Source: Saccharicrinis sp963665705
GTDB taxonomy: Bacteria; Bacteroidota; Bacteroidia; Bacteroidales; Marinilabiliaceae
Assembly: GCA_963665705.1 (NCBI GenBank)
Contig: OY762448.1
Location: 3,286,001-3,350,000 of the forward strand
Length of the DNA: 64,000 nucleotides
Direction of reading: 5' to 3'
Shown: one piece after another, positions 28,172-38,305 of the stretch
Numbering within the stretch: position 1 is the stretch's first letter
Layout of the letters: every line of letters begins with the position of its first letter
Made by a program: the position numbers and the translations under genes
The notes under the pieces: model-generated
Seen by the model: the letters and a program-made list of their open reading frames with translations, nothing else
The model's database searches: none
What the model was told of the DNA's origin: nothing

Positions 28172-29223
28172 TGCATTACAAAGCCATTTTACATTATATC
28201 ATTATTGTATTAGCAATTACCTCTTGTTCTATAAAAAAGCAAGAGGGAATTGCTATATACAATTACCATTCAGATTTTGTTTTTACTGATAAAACAACTG
28301 AAAGTTGCCACGCAGCAACTCTTGTTGAAACAACAAACAATCATTTATTGGCATCCTGGTTTGGAGGCACTTACGAAGGTGCTAAAGATGTGAGTATTTA
28401 TTCATCCGAGTTTGATGGATCATTATGGTCACAACCTAAATGCATAATTAAACCCATGGTACAAAATAATGATACATTACCATGTTGGAATCCTGTTCTA
28501 TTTAAAAGTAAAAGTAATCTGCTATACCTTTTTTATAAAGTAGGTAAAAATCCAAGGGAATGGTTTGGAGCTATGATCACATCAAATGATATGGGAAAAT
28601 CCTGGAGTAAACCTAAGATTCTTCCAAAAGGATTTTTAGGGCCAATAAAGAATAAACCAATTGAAGTTGATCCTGGCATCATAATATGCGGTTCCAGCAC
28701 TGAAAGCATTCAGAATAATGAATGGCGTGTTCATGTTGAAAAATACAATGAGCAAACAAATGAATGGGAACTAATACCTGTTAGTAATTCAAAAAATTAT
28801 GATGTTATTCAACCTACGTTTATTACTCATGAAAAAAGTGCTATTCAAATGCTTTGTCGCAGTAAACACAATAAGGTAATAACCAGTTTTTCATATGATA
28901 AAGGAAATAGCTGGAGCAATCTTGATACGCTGAATGTCCCTAATTCAAACTCTGGCATCGACGCTATTTCTATAAATAAGAATTGTTTTTTAATGGTTAA
29001 TAATCCATTAAAACATGGTACAGAATGGTTTAATGGAAGAAACAAATTGGATGTTGAATATTCCAACGATGGTATGGAGTGGAAAAAACTAATTGATCTT
29101 GAAAATCAAGACAAGGGGCAATTTAGTTACCCTGCAATAATTCAAGCCTCTGATCGTAAAATTCATGTGTTATATACTTATAACCGAGATTATATAAAAC
29201 ACACTACTTTTCAAGTAAAATAA
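28171..29223 (+). CDS. Sialidase-like BNR/Asp-box six-bladed propeller lipoprotein
   Basis: A 350-residue lipoprotein (lipobox ITSC, Cys19) of the COG4692/BNR_2 predicted neuraminidase type. It has SCHAATLVET...SWFGGTYEG at the start and Asp-box-like motifs SNDMGKSWS, SYDKGNSWS and SNDGMEWKK. Members of this branch are widespread in glycan loci, but the classical sialidase FRIP motif and Arg triad are not obvious, so a sialidase activity should not be assumed; other exo-glycosidase activities on this scaffold are possible. Translationally coupled to GH92 and last gene of the plus operon. Confidence 0.75.
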   Translation: MHYKAILHYIIIVLAITSCSIKKQEGIAIYNYHSDFVFTDKTTESCHAATLVETTNNHLLASWFGGTYEGAKDVSIYSSEFDGSLWSQPKCIIKPMVQNNDTLPCWNPVLFKSKSNLLYLFYKVGKNPREWFGAMITSNDMGKSWSKPKILPKGFLGPIKNKPIEVDPGIIICGSSTESIQNNEWRVHVEKYNEQTNEWELIPVSNSKNYDVIQPTFITHEKSAIQMLCRSKHNKVITSFSYDKGNSWSNLDTLNVPNSNSGIDAISINKNCFLMVNNPLKHGTEWFNGRNKLDVEYSNDGMEWKKLIDLENQDKGQFSYPAIIQASDRKIHVLYTYNRDYIKHTTFQVK

Positions 29224-29250
29224 TGCTAATTGTTTAAAATAATAGGTGGT

Positions 29251-29306
29251 AGAATCCAGAATCTCATTCCTTCATTTCTCTCTATATGAGATTCTGGATT
29301 CTTTTA
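29251..29306 (+). terminator. Strong terminator of the plus-strand glycosidase operon
   Basis: Perfect 17-bp stem (29251-29267 with 29286-29302), 18-base loop, followed by TTTTA on the plus strand. It ends the cutC-to-BNR operon and lies 11 bases from the convergent antiporter stop. Confidence 0.9.
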
Positions 29307-29316
29307 TAAAAGACAC

Positions 29317-30558
29317 TTAAATCTTTGGTAAAACCTTTTTTATCTCTCCAGCTTTTTTTAATGAATACTTAGCAACAACAGGACCTATCAGCTCATAAAT
29401 TATAGTTGTACCCATAATTGTTGTTAATAACACTTCTGCTATCTCAATAAACTCCTGATTCTTATAAACACTTAATACTAAACCAATAACTACACCAGCC
29501 TGAGGTAACAAACCTCCTGCTGTATATTTCTGAATCTTCTTATCTGCTTTAACTATTTTGGCTCCCCAATTGGATCCTAACATTTTACCCACAATACGCA
29601 ATATAACAAATAAAAAAATAAGTACGGTTGCTTGAGGAATAGTAGATATATCTAAATGCAGACCACTCAGGATAAAAAAGAACAAAAAAATCAAATCTTC
29701 GGTATATCTACGTAAAATCCTAAAAATAATTTTTTGCTGATGACTTTTATTTACAACAACCATCCCCATAGTCATAGCCACCAATAGAGTATCTACTTTT
29801 ATTGTCTTTGATACACCTACACTAAAAATTATCAATGAAAAGATGATAACTACCCACTGCCCCTCTGTAGCTACTTTAAAACGATTAGGAAGATAGTCGA
29901 TTACCACACCTATTATTATTCCCAAAACAATAGCTCCGGAAACTTCATATAAAGAATTTAAAACCGGATTCCCCAAAACTCCTGAATAGCTTCCTGTAAA
30001 TATAAATACAATTGCAATTGTTAAACTAAATAATAAAATACCTAACACATCATCTAAAGCTGTAACTCCTAAAATTGTATCTGTCACTTTTCCTCTGGCC
30101 TTATATTGATGAATTACAGCTAATGTTGCTGCTGGAGCCGTTGGACTAGCTAAGGCTCCTAATAATAAAGCCAGCAACAATAAGGTTATCAAGTCAAAAG
30201 GCAATAGAACAGGGAATAACAAGCCTATTAGAAAGACTCCACAGGTGATAAGTACATACGGAAGAAGACTGGCCAATAAGGTTATACTAATAATTTCTTT
30301 TTCATGAGCTTTTATCTTTGACCACTTTAATGACCCTCCTACTTCAAAGGCAATAAAAGCCAAACATACTTCCATTATTGGATGCGTAGCCAAAATAATA
30401 TCTTCCTCTACGAATGAAACAGAATTTGGACTAAAAATGATTCCTGTAGCGATATATGCAATTATCTTTGGAAGTCCTAATTTTTCAAATAACCAACCTG
30501 AAGAATAACCAATAATAAGTAATAAACCGATGATAAGTAAAATGTCCATTATCATCAA
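29317..30558 (-). CDS. Cation:proton antiporter (CPA2 family)
   Basis: A 413-residue polytopic membrane protein with about 12 hydrophobic helices and the Na+/H+ exchanger fold: GLPKIIAYIATGIIFSP near the N-terminus, SPTAPAATLAVIHQYKARG and GVTALDDVLGILLFS in the middle. Conserved acidic residues for ion exchange lie in the ALDD stretch. No C-terminal RCK/TrkA nucleotide-binding domain, so it is the short form. It starts 42 bases after the MFS gene and may share its transcript. Ion specificity unknown. Confidence 0.9.
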   Translation of the reverse strand: MMIMDILLIIGLLLIIGYSSGWLFEKLGLPKIIAYIATGIIFSPNSVSFVEEDIILATHPIMEVCLAFIAFEVGGSLKWSKIKAHEKEIISITLLASLLPYVLITCGVFLIGLLFPVLLPFDLITLLLLALLLGALASPTAPAATLAVIHQYKARGKVTDTILGVTALDDVLGILLFSLTIAIVFIFTGSYSGVLGNPVLNSLYEVSGAIVLGIIIGVVIDYLPNRFKVATEGQWVVIIFSLIIFSVGVSKTIKVDTLLVAMTMGMVVVNKSHQQKIIFRILRRYTEDLIFLFFFILSGLHLDISTIPQATVLIFLFVILRIVGKMLGSNWGAKIVKADKKIQKYTAGGLLPQAGVVIGLVLSVYKNQEFIEIAEVLLTTIMGTTIIYELIGPVVAKYSLKKAGEIKKVLPKI

Positions 30559-30600
30559 TTTACAACAAATCCTTGTGTATTAAAAATAGAAAGGTGATGA

Positions 30601-31785
30601 TTAAGCTGACACCTTTTCTTTATCCCTTATCATCGTAAACAAAACCAACACTCCAATTAAAGCCATAACTGCACCCAAATAATATGCTCCACTTAGTCCA
30701 TTAATTGCGTAACCCACTCCTATAATTAAAGGACCAAGAGTTTGACCTATACGAATAACCATACCATTTATCGACATAAAAATACCCCGTTGATTATCAG
30801 GAGCTAAATTGGCTAATGATGTATGTAAACTAGGAATATTTAAAGCCTGAGCCGAACCAAAAATCATTACAGGTATTATAAAAACATAAAGTGTATTTAA
30901 ATTGGGCATTATAAGACATACTAAAAAATATAAAACAAAAGCTGTCTTTAACAGATTAACACTTCCGAACTTCCACGTTAATTTCCCTACCTGTGATGCC
31001 AATATTGCAGTAGTAACAGAACTAAATGAAAGAAGCATTCCTATTTGAGGAGCAGTAAGACCAAATTTGGAATCTAACAAAAAAGGTAAATAGGTCAAAA
31101 ATGCACCATATAAAATAATAAAGGTTAGTGTACCTAGAATAAAAATGGCAATGACTTCCTTACGTGAAATACTATTTGATATTTCGATTAAATATTGTTT
31201 AAAATTAGTTGGCTTTTGAATTTCAGGCTCCTCAATACCCCATATCACAAACAGGCCGACCGGGATGGCTAGCAATGGTAGAATAAAAGGATTATTCCAT
31301 GCTATACCTGCTAAAACACCTCCGACTAATGGATAAGATGCTGTAGACAAACTAAGTACACTTGCATTATATCCCATAGCTTCAGGTCGTTTTTTACCTT
31401 TAAAGTAATCGCCAATTAAGGTTGTATTGATTGACGTTAGTGGTGCTGCACCAATTCCCTGAATAACCCTTAGCATAATAACATAATGATAATTACGCAC
31501 AAAAAATATGGCAAAACCTGAAATCGCAAAAAGAAACAAACTAGGTATAAGTACAGTTTTTCTTCCCCAACGATCTGCTATCATTCCAGCAATGGGAGTT
31601 AATAATATTCCGGGAAAAGTAAAGGCACTAATTAATAAACCTATTTGAGTTTTATTCAGATCAAATAATTGTGATATTTTAGGTAACGCAGGTGTTATAC
31701 TTGCTACGCCTAATACACCAATTAATGTGATACTAAATATTACATATAGTCTTTTATCCTTTAAAATATTAATCTCCTGAGCCAT
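30601..31785 (-). CDS. MFS transporter, drug/metabolite efflux type
   Basis: A 394-residue major facilitator with 12 predicted helices. The motif-A stretch GMIADRWGRKTV (about 66-77) follows helix 2, and VIQGIGAAPLTSINTTLIGDYF carries the antiporter-type motif C region. This points to proton-coupled efflux rather than sugar uptake. It is 20 bases after the lipocalin gene stop and 42 before the antiporter, suggesting one transcript. Substrate unknown. Confidence 0.9.
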   Translation of the reverse strand: MAQEINILKDKRLYVIFSITLIGVLGVASITPALPKISQLFDLNKTQIGLLISAFTFPGILLTPIAGMIADRWGRKTVLIPSLFLFAISGFAIFFVRNYHYVIMLRVIQGIGAAPLTSINTTLIGDYFKGKKRPEAMGYNASVLSLSTASYPLVGGVLAGIAWNNPFILPLLAIPVGLFVIWGIEEPEIQKPTNFKQYLIEISNSISRKEVIAIFILGTLTFIILYGAFLTYLPFLLDSKFGLTAPQIGMLLSFSSVTTAILASQVGKLTWKFGSVNLLKTAFVLYFLVCLIMPNLNTLYVFIIPVMIFGSAQALNIPSLHTSLANLAPDNQRGIFMSINGMVIRIGQTLGPLIIGVGYAINGLSGAYYLGAVMALIGVLVLFTMIRDKEKVSA

Positions 31786-31805
31786 ATTATATTTTAGTCC
31801 GTTTA

Positions 31806-32345
31806 TTATTTCATATTGTGCTCAATCCACAATAAATTGTCAGTTTGAAAGCCTGCTTCCTTTGCTATCATTAGGTATTCATTTTTAATTGAATCCGGAA
31901 TAGTTGTTTCTCTGGCAAGTATCCATAAATATTTGAGACTTTTACCTGCTACCAGTGCATATTTATAATTCTCATCCAAAGCAATTATATTGTATCCTGA
32001 ATAAAAAGGACCAAAGAAACTAACTTTTAACATAGCAACATTTTCATCTCTCACAAATTTTGCTTTACCTGTAGCTTCTCTCCACTCTTTTTTCTCATAA
32101 TCAAAACCTCTGTTTACAACTTTGATTGTTCCATCCTCATTTAATGAGTATTCTGCACTCGTATTATTTAATCCTCTTTCAAATTTAAAATCAAAACGAG
32201 CTATTTCATACCACAAACCCATGTATTTATCCACATGAAACGATTTTACAGCTTCTGCATTTTTAGAAATTGTTGAACAACTCCACAAACCAAACAAAGA
32301 AAATATCATGATTAAATACTTTACATAAACTATAAACTTTACCAT
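31806..32345 (-). CDS. blc: Outer-membrane lipocalin (Blc-like)
   Basis: A 179-residue bacterial lipocalin: lipobox LWSC (Cys23), the GxW motif in YMGLWYEIARFDFKFERGL, the NRGFDYEKKEWREATGKAKF central strands and the YLWILARE motif. Blc-type proteins bind lipids or fatty acids at the outer membrane. Probably first gene of a lipocalin-MFS-antiporter transcript. The family call is firm. Confidence 0.93.
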   Translation of the reverse strand: MVKFIVYVKYLIMIFSLFGLWSCSTISKNAEAVKSFHVDKYMGLWYEIARFDFKFERGLNNTSAEYSLNEDGTIKVVNRGFDYEKKEWREATGKAKFVRDENVAMLKVSFFGPFYSGYNIIALDENYKYALVAGKSLKYLWILARETTIPDSIKNEYLMIAKEAGFQTDNLLWIEHNMK

Positions 32346-32612
32346 ATTAGTGTTTTAATTAAAGATACAACTACTTATCAATTTATAATTGGTACTTTAG
32401 GAATATACTATACTTTGACTTCAATAAACTTATATTTTATTGACTCTTAATAAATTTATGCAAAAGACTATTTTCATTAAAACCAAAATATATATCTAAT
32501 TGTTTGTTACTTATTTAACTACTTTTTAACCGCTACTAAAAAAAGGAGCTGCCCTTTGGGTAAATGAAGGCGGAGCCAATTATATTATATAACTTTTTCA
32601 TACAACAGCAAC

Positions 32613-33602
32613 ATGATTTACAGAAAATTAAAAGATACAGAATTGCAAGTTTCAGCCATAACATTTGGAGCTTGGGCTGCCGGAGGATGGATGTGGGGAA
32701 AAACAGAACGAAGCGAAGCTATAAAAGCCATTCAGGCTGGCTATGCCGAAGGTATGACTTCGATTGACACCGCTCCTATATACGGACAAGGAACAAGTGA
32801 AGAAATTGTGGGTGATGCGATTAAAAGGATCCCTCGTGATAAAGTTCAAATTCTTACCAAATATGGGATGCGATGGGATTTAGAATCTCCCAAAGGAGAT
32901 TTTGCAATGAATAGCAAAAATAATCAGGGAAAAGATATTGATATTTATAAATATGCGGGCAAAGAAAGCGTTATTAAAGAATGTGAGAACAGCTTAAAAC
33001 GTTTAGGAACTGACTATATAGACTTATACCAGATTCATTGGCCTGATTCAACAACTCCTATTAATGAAACATTTGAAGCAGTTGATAAATTAATAGAGCA
33101 GGGAAAAGTTCGCTACGCAGGAGTATGTAATTATAATGTTGAACAAATGGAGCAAGCTAACAAAATAGTAAACTTAGCTTCAAACCAGGTTCCATATAGT
33201 ATGGTCAATAAAAAAATTGAAGATCAAATTCTCCCTCATTGTCTGGAAACATCAACATCAATATTAGCCTATAGTCCAATGGAGAGAGGATTACTTACCG
33301 GAAAAATAACACCCGGATATACATTTCAGGAGGGCGACCACAGAGCCAACCATCCACATTTTACCGAAGAATACATCCATAAAACAAATGCTTTTTTAGC
33401 TAAGATAAAACCTATAGCAAACGAAAAAGGTGCCACTATTGCACAACTTGTTTTACGATGGACGATAGAAAAACCTGGAATAACAATTGCTTTAGCCGGA
33501 GCAAGAAATGCCACTCAATCAGTACAAAATGCAGGTGCTGCAAAATTCGATTTAACACCCGAGGAATTTAATTTCATCGCAGATTTGGTAAGTACTTTAT
33601 AA
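32613..33602 (+). CDS. Aldo/keto reductase
   Basis: A 329-residue NADPH-dependent oxidoreductase of the AKR barrel family. Catalytic tetrad residues appear in order: Asp and Tyr in SIDTAPIYGQG, Lys in ILTKYG and His in YQIHWPD. The C-terminal cofactor segment IALAGARNATQ is present. It belongs to the AKR11/YhdN-like general group; substrate unknown. A nested frame starting at 32564 is a shadow. Single gene with no clear operon partner. The 267 bases upstream hold a short GC-richer patch near 32540-32580 but no identifiable promoter. Confidence 0.93.
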   Translation: MIYRKLKDTELQVSAITFGAWAAGGWMWGKTERSEAIKAIQAGYAEGMTSIDTAPIYGQGTSEEIVGDAIKRIPRDKVQILTKYGMRWDLESPKGDFAMNSKNNQGKDIDIYKYAGKESVIKECENSLKRLGTDYIDLYQIHWPDSTTPINETFEAVDKLIEQGKVRYAGVCNYNVEQMEQANKIVNLASNQVPYSMVNKKIEDQILPHCLETSTSILAYSPMERGLLTGKITPGYTFQEGDHRANHPHFTEEYIHKTNAFLAKIKPIANEKGATIAQLVLRWTIEKPGITIALAGARNATQSVQNAGAAKFDLTPEEFNFIADLVSTL

Positions 33603-33807
33603 AAGAAAGTAATACAATAAAAAAGCTTGTGTTATCCTTTTCTAACTAGAAGAGATGTTTATGGACCTTAGTTATTAACATATAAAAATTAAAATATTTA
33701 AGTATATAAAACGAGCCATAATAAAAAATACTCACACTAGAGGACTATTATTTTTCACGCGAGTTCCATGTAACCAAATGAATCAAATTATAAACAAATA
33801 AAAAATA

Positions 33808-33841
33808 ACAAGCCCAAAGAAACACGACTCTTTGGGCTTGT
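33808..33841 (-). terminator. Terminator of the GNAT-nitrilase gene
   Basis: Perfect 13-bp stem ACAAGCCCAAAGA / TCTTTGGGCTTGT with an 8-base loop, followed on the minus strand by TATTTTTTATTTG. It lies 45 bases after the stop at 33886. Confidence 0.9.
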
Positions 33842-33885
33842 ATCATTATATTTAAACCTATATCGCTAACAAACTCTATCTATTC

Positions 33886-35421
33886 CTATTTTCTAACAAT
33901 TGAATAGATATCATCTCGTCTATCCTTTAAGTTCCTGACACTGCCAAACTGATTGAGTTCTCTTAACATATCAATATCCACATCAGCAATCAAAATCATC
34001 TCTGTATTTGGCGTTGCTTCTGCTTTTACTCCGTTGGTAGGAAAAGAAAAATCACAAGGTGTAAATACCATTGACTGTGCATACTGTATATCCATATTAT
34101 GCACCTTAGGTAAGTTACCAACACTTCCTGCAATTGCTACATAACACTCATTTTCAATTGCTCTGGACTGTGCACAATTTCTAACTCTTGAATAGCCATT
34201 TTGTGTGTCCGTTAAAAACGGAACAAAAAGAATATTCATCCCCTCATCGGCCAATAATCTGCTCAACTCAGGAAACTCCACATCATAGCAAATTAAAATA
34301 CCTACTTTACCACAATCCGTATCAAAAGTTTGTATTGCTTTACCTCCCTGCAGTCCCCAAACTTTTACCTCATCAGGAGTAACATGAAGTTTTTCAAAAC
34401 GCTCCATACCCCCATCTCTTTTACACAAATAGCCAGCATTATAAAGATTTCCATCTACAATTTCGGGCATACTGCCAGTAATAATATTGATATTATAAGA
34501 TATCGCCAACTCTGAAAATCGCTTGATAATTTCTTCTGTATACTCCGCTAATTTTCTAATGGCCTCAGGTTCGGATAAGTGATTATATTCCGACATTAAC
34601 GGTGCATTAAAAAACTCTGGAAACAAAGCAAAATCAGATCTATAACCAGATACTGCATCAACAAAATACTCTACTTGCTGCATGAGTTCATCCAAATCCT
34701 TATATAATCGCATTTGCCATTGTACCAGGCCTAAACGAATAATAGTTTTTGTAGTTGTAGCTTTGTTGCTTGTTTTTTCGTAATAAACATTATCCCACTC
34801 CAAAAGAACTGCATATTCTTTTGAGTCTTTATCCCCCTCCAAATATCCTTTTAAAATTCGGGCTGGATGAAAATCATTTGACATCTGAAAGTTTAATACC
34901 GGATCATGAATCTCCTTCTTCCTTACATTATCAATATACTGTCTTGGTGTCAATTTATCGGCATACTGATGGTAATTAGGTATCCTTCCTCCAAATACAA
35001 TTCCTTTTAGATTCAATTTTTCGCATAGTTCTTTTCTGTAATCATACAAACGCCTTCCCAAACGAAGTCCTCTGAATTTAGGACGTATAAACACATCTAT
35101 TCCGTAGAGTATATCACCATCGTTTGTATGGGTATTAAAAGTATAATTACCTGTAATTTGATTATATGTATGTTTATCATCAAACTTTGTATAATCAACA
35201 ATGATCGATAAGGCACATCCAGCCAGTTCTCCATCTACTTTTAAAGCAACTTGCCCTTCCTGAAATTTATTTATTAAGGTTTTAATATGATGCTCTTTCC
35301 AATATGCATTAGGCATATTAGAGTAAGCTTCAATCATTGCATTCTTAATTTCCTCATAATCTTCTATCTTCAAAAATGCCAATTCTATATTATCAATTGA
35401 CTGTGTATCTTTTATCTCCAT
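33886..35421 (-). CDS. Fusion of GNAT acetyltransferase and carbon-nitrogen hydrolase (nitrilase superfamily)
   Basis: Two-domain cytoplasmic enzyme. The start is set at the ATG at 35421 (MEIKDTQSIDN); the longer frame from 35451 adds ten unlikely residues. Residues about 10-210 form a GNAT domain with the acetyl-CoA loop RPKFRGLRLGRRLYDYR. Residues about 230-510 are a nitrilase-superfamily hydrolase with the Glu-Lys-Cys triad in LFPEFFNAP, FEKLHVTPDE and GILICYDVEFPE. This fusion is known in several Bacteroidota and Proteobacteria; its substrate is not established, though an acyl-amide metabolite is likely. Monocistronic with its own terminator. Confidence 0.92.
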   Translation of the reverse strand: MEIKDTQSIDNIELAFLKIEDYEEIKNAMIEAYSNMPNAYWKEHHIKTLINKFQEGQVALKVDGELAGCALSIIVDYTKFDDKHTYNQITGNYTFNTHTNDGDILYGIDVFIRPKFRGLRLGRRLYDYRKELCEKLNLKGIVFGGRIPNYHQYADKLTPRQYIDNVRKKEIHDPVLNFQMSNDFHPARILKGYLEGDKDSKEYAVLLEWDNVYYEKTSNKATTTKTIIRLGLVQWQMRLYKDLDELMQQVEYFVDAVSGYRSDFALFPEFFNAPLMSEYNHLSEPEAIRKLAEYTEEIIKRFSELAISYNINIITGSMPEIVDGNLYNAGYLCKRDGGMERFEKLHVTPDEVKVWGLQGGKAIQTFDTDCGKVGILICYDVEFPELSRLLADEGMNILFVPFLTDTQNGYSRVRNCAQSRAIENECYVAIAGSVGNLPKVHNMDIQYAQSMVFTPCDFSFPTNGVKAEATPNTEMILIADVDIDMLRELNQFGSVRNLKDRRDDIYSIVRK

Positions 35422-35669
35422 AATTAACTGTATTCTTATTTTTGTATACAATATGAAATCTTGATAAAATTAAATAAATGGCTTTAATTTTATTATACTC
35501 AAAAGCATTTTATACATAACAATTTAAACTAACAATAAGATCATTGTTAATAAGGATATAAACGATTTTATGAAAACAATATTACAAAACAAACTTGAGT
35601 GAAATGTCAATCATTCTTTCACACCTCACCACAATTCTGCAATAAACTATTCATTATAGTATCGAAGAA

Positions 35670-36878
35670 TTATTTTAATACATCATACATTATTGTGAGA
35701 TAGTCATTTAATAATCGAGGTAATAAAAACTTTTCTTTAATCTTATCTCGTCCACTTAAACCGATTGACTCTGCTAATTTTTTATTTTTCAAAAGCTCTA
35801 TTGTACAATCAGCAAAGCCCTGGTAATCATAAGGGTCAAACAAAAAACCATTATCACCGTTATCTATTTGCACAGGAATTCCTCCTACATTGGAAGCTAC
35901 TACTGGTGTACTCTTCCACATAGCCTCTGTAACGCATAAACAAAAACCTTCACGAATTGATTTTTGAATAACCACATCCGAATATGTCTGAATGGCATTT
36001 ACCAGATAGTCATTATTTCCAAGTACAAATAAAATATCATCCTTAAAAGATAAGTCATTAACGGCTTGTTGTATTCTATTAAATATATCTATTCCTTCTG
36101 GATCATCAGTGGCCAGATTATAAGCAAATAACAGCCTACAATCTACTTTTTCCTTTACTAGTTCAAATATCTTTAACAATCCTTCAGGATCTTTCCATTT
36201 ATCCATGCGCGAAACTTGAGTAATAATGGGCTTATCTATTGGAATACCTGCTTCTTTCAATATTTTTTCACATCGACTTTGGGATAATGGAACATTTTTA
36301 GGGGCTAAGGGATCAATAGCTGGATGCACAATACGTTGCTCAACGGGTATATCATCCTTTTTGTATTGCTCGGCAGAAACAATCATTAAATCATAACGAA
36401 GAATAAAAGGTTTAATAAATTCCCAAAATTCAGGATTTGGGTTGGTTAAGTCTATATGACAACGCCATATCCAAGGCTGTTGTTTTTTTATATATTTAAC
36501 CAATGCAAGTGGCTGAGGATCATGAATGAAAATACAATCATGATCAAAATGTGTATATGAAGCAAATGCCTTATTTACCCTTAAGTAGGTATTTCTATCT
36601 TCCTCTTTAAAAGATTCTTCTGACCCTTGGAGTGCATTATGCATCCTTTTAGTAATATCATAAAACTCCAGGTTTCCGTGCAACACACGCCATCCTGCAT
36701 CTAAACCAGTATCATTTATTAAAGGAACCAGATTATTCAATATTTCGGCTACTCCACCTCCAATAAAAGTAGAGTTAACATGAACCAAATGTTTGTTATA
36801 TAGTTTAGATGCCTTTTTATAGATATCATAAATTACTTTTTCGCCCACAATAGGTAAATAATCCTCCATCTGTTTCAT
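35670..36878 (-). CDS. GT4 glycosyltransferase, trehalose synthase (TreT)-like
   Basis: A 402-residue retaining glycosyltransferase of the GT-B fold. The N-terminal HVNSTFIGGGVAEILNNLVPL and FIHDPQPLALV, and WRCHIDLTNPN, are the pattern of TreT, which makes trehalose from NDP-glucose and glucose. The C-terminal nucleotide-sugar site is QVSRMDKWKDPEG followed by IREGFCLCVTEAMWKSTPVVAS with the catalytic ExxxxxxxE arrangement. The gene stands alone, without other trehalose genes nearby, so trehalose or a related disaccharide as product is a reasonable but unproven call. Confidence 0.82.
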   Translation of the reverse strand: MKQMEDYLPIVGEKVIYDIYKKASKLYNKHLVHVNSTFIGGGVAEILNNLVPLINDTGLDAGWRVLHGNLEFYDITKRMHNALQGSEESFKEEDRNTYLRVNKAFASYTHFDHDCIFIHDPQPLALVKYIKKQQPWIWRCHIDLTNPNPEFWEFIKPFILRYDLMIVSAEQYKKDDIPVEQRIVHPAIDPLAPKNVPLSQSRCEKILKEAGIPIDKPIITQVSRMDKWKDPEGLLKIFELVKEKVDCRLLFAYNLATDDPEGIDIFNRIQQAVNDLSFKDDILFVLGNNDYLVNAIQTYSDVVIQKSIREGFCLCVTEAMWKSTPVVASNVGGIPVQIDNGDNGFLFDPYDYQGFADCTIELLKNKKLAESIGLSGRDKIKEKFLLPRLLNDYLTIMYDVLK

Positions 36879-37198
36879 AATAATCCCCTTTTAATTATTA
36901 CTATTTGATATCATGTAGTTCATTACTTTGCATTACAATCACCTATCAAGTTAAAGAATTTAAAAGGAAATTAAAAATATTAAGGCGATGATATATAATG
37001 AGTATTTAAACTATATCTTAAGATTAAATTTACAGGTTGATTTTATGTATTAAATGGACTTTATCTCAAAAGTCCATTTAATATTACAGTTAGTATGATT
37101 ACTTATTTGACTTTACTAATTGTTATTTATCTATTGGCAGGATAAAATAGTTAAGCACTTAAAAGACTTTCAATTTCCTTTAACAAAATATTTATTCA
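36879..37198. other. Intergenic region with a long perfect hairpin
   Basis: No gene. A perfect 15-bp inverted repeat (37048-37062 with 37069-37083, 6-base loop) lies 116 bases after the MCP stop. It lacks a T-run on either side, so it is either a weak terminator of the MCP gene or a dyad binding site. Confidence 0.6.
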
Positions 37199-38305
37199 TT
37201 AAGATTTAAAGAAAGAAACAGCCTGTTTTAATTCCTCAGCACTATTTAATAAATGAATTGCAGATGTTGCCAGTTGATCACCCGACAAGGAATTTTGCTG
37301 CGTTACTGAATTCAATTGTTGTATTGCATTATTTACTTCTGTAACGCCGTTACTTTGCTCATTGGTTGACGCATTAATTTCTTCTACAAGTTCCTTTGTA
37401 ATCCTTATATCAGGCAATGTGTCATTCATTATCTGACCAGCAGTTTTAGTAATCTCTAAACCATCTTGTGTTAATGATATAATTTCATCTGCTGCAAGTT
37501 TACTACGTTCAGCCAGATTACGAACCTCTCCTGCTACTACTGCAAATCCCCGACCTTGTTCTCCAGCTCTTGCTGCTTCAACAGCTGCATTAAGAGCCAA
37601 AATATTTGTTTGAACAGCAATATCATTTATAACACCTATTTTTTCGGCAATATTATAATTTGAACTTATTGCATCTTGAGCACGAAGTGCAACTTGAGTT
37701 ATTTTTTTGTCAGCACTTATTGCAACTTCTTCAGTTTTACGCACATTATCACTACTCATTTGAAGTATAGCTGCTATTTCTTCCATAGTGGAAGATATTT
37801 CTTCTAAAGCAGATGCCTGTTCTGTTGCTCCTTCAGCTAAAATAGAAGAGGATTCCTTCATATTTTCACCTTGTTGCAATAATGATTCTGATTTATGCTC
37901 AATATTGGAGATAATTCCTGAAAAAACATTAACTAATTCAGCTATAGAATTATTTAACACACCCAATTCATTCTTTTTTTCTGAAATTTGTACATCAAAA
38001 TTCAAATTTCCCTCAGCAACAGCTCTTAATTGCAGAATAGAATTATTTAATGGCTTGCTCAACATTTTGTGTATGTACAAAAACATAACAATGCCTACCG
38101 CAAAAATTAAACTAATGATTAAAAATGAATATTGGCCTTGGGTATATCCATCTATAAATTTTAATAAGCTGGTATAATACACAAAGAGTACTACTAATAA
38201 ACTTACTAAAAACATAATGGATTTCTTAAAGATAAATTTTAGGATAATGTAGGCAAATGGCATACTTCCAACCAATAATATTGCCTGACTAACAATAGGA
38301 TTCAT
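37199..38305 (-). CDS. Methyl-accepting chemotaxis protein without a periplasmic sensor domain
   Basis: A 368-residue MCP. About three hydrophobic helices lie within residues 1-80, with almost no periplasmic loop, so it may sense via its membrane part or a partner. A HAMP-like segment (about 80-130, LRAVAEGNLNFDVQIS) is followed by the signalling coiled coil with the highly conserved hairpin tip (VQTNILALNAAVEAARAGEQ and GRGFAVVAGEVRNLAERS). No CheR-binding pentapeptide at the C-terminus. No other chemotaxis genes are in the window. Confidence 0.93.
   Translation of the reverse strand: MNPIVSQAILLVGSMPFAYIILKFIFKKSIMFLVSLLVVLFVYYTSLLKFIDGYTQGQYSFLIISLIFAVGIVMFLYIHKMLSKPLNNSILQLRAVAEGNLNFDVQISEKKNELGVLNNSIAELVNVFSGIISNIEHKSESLLQQGENMKESSSILAEGATEQASALEEISSTMEEIAAILQMSSDNVRKTEEVAISADKKITQVALRAQDAISSNYNIAEKIGVINDIAVQTNILALNAAVEAARAGEQGRGFAVVAGEVRNLAERSKLAADEIISLTQDGLEITKTAGQIMNDTLPDIRITKELVEEINASTNEQSNGVTEVNNAIQQLNSVTQQNSLSGDQLATSAIHLLNSAEELKQAVSFFKS

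Noticed and set aside
28171..29223. Firm sialidase (GH33) assignment
   Set aside because: Asp-box repeats are present but the FRIP motif and catalytic Arg triad are not evident.
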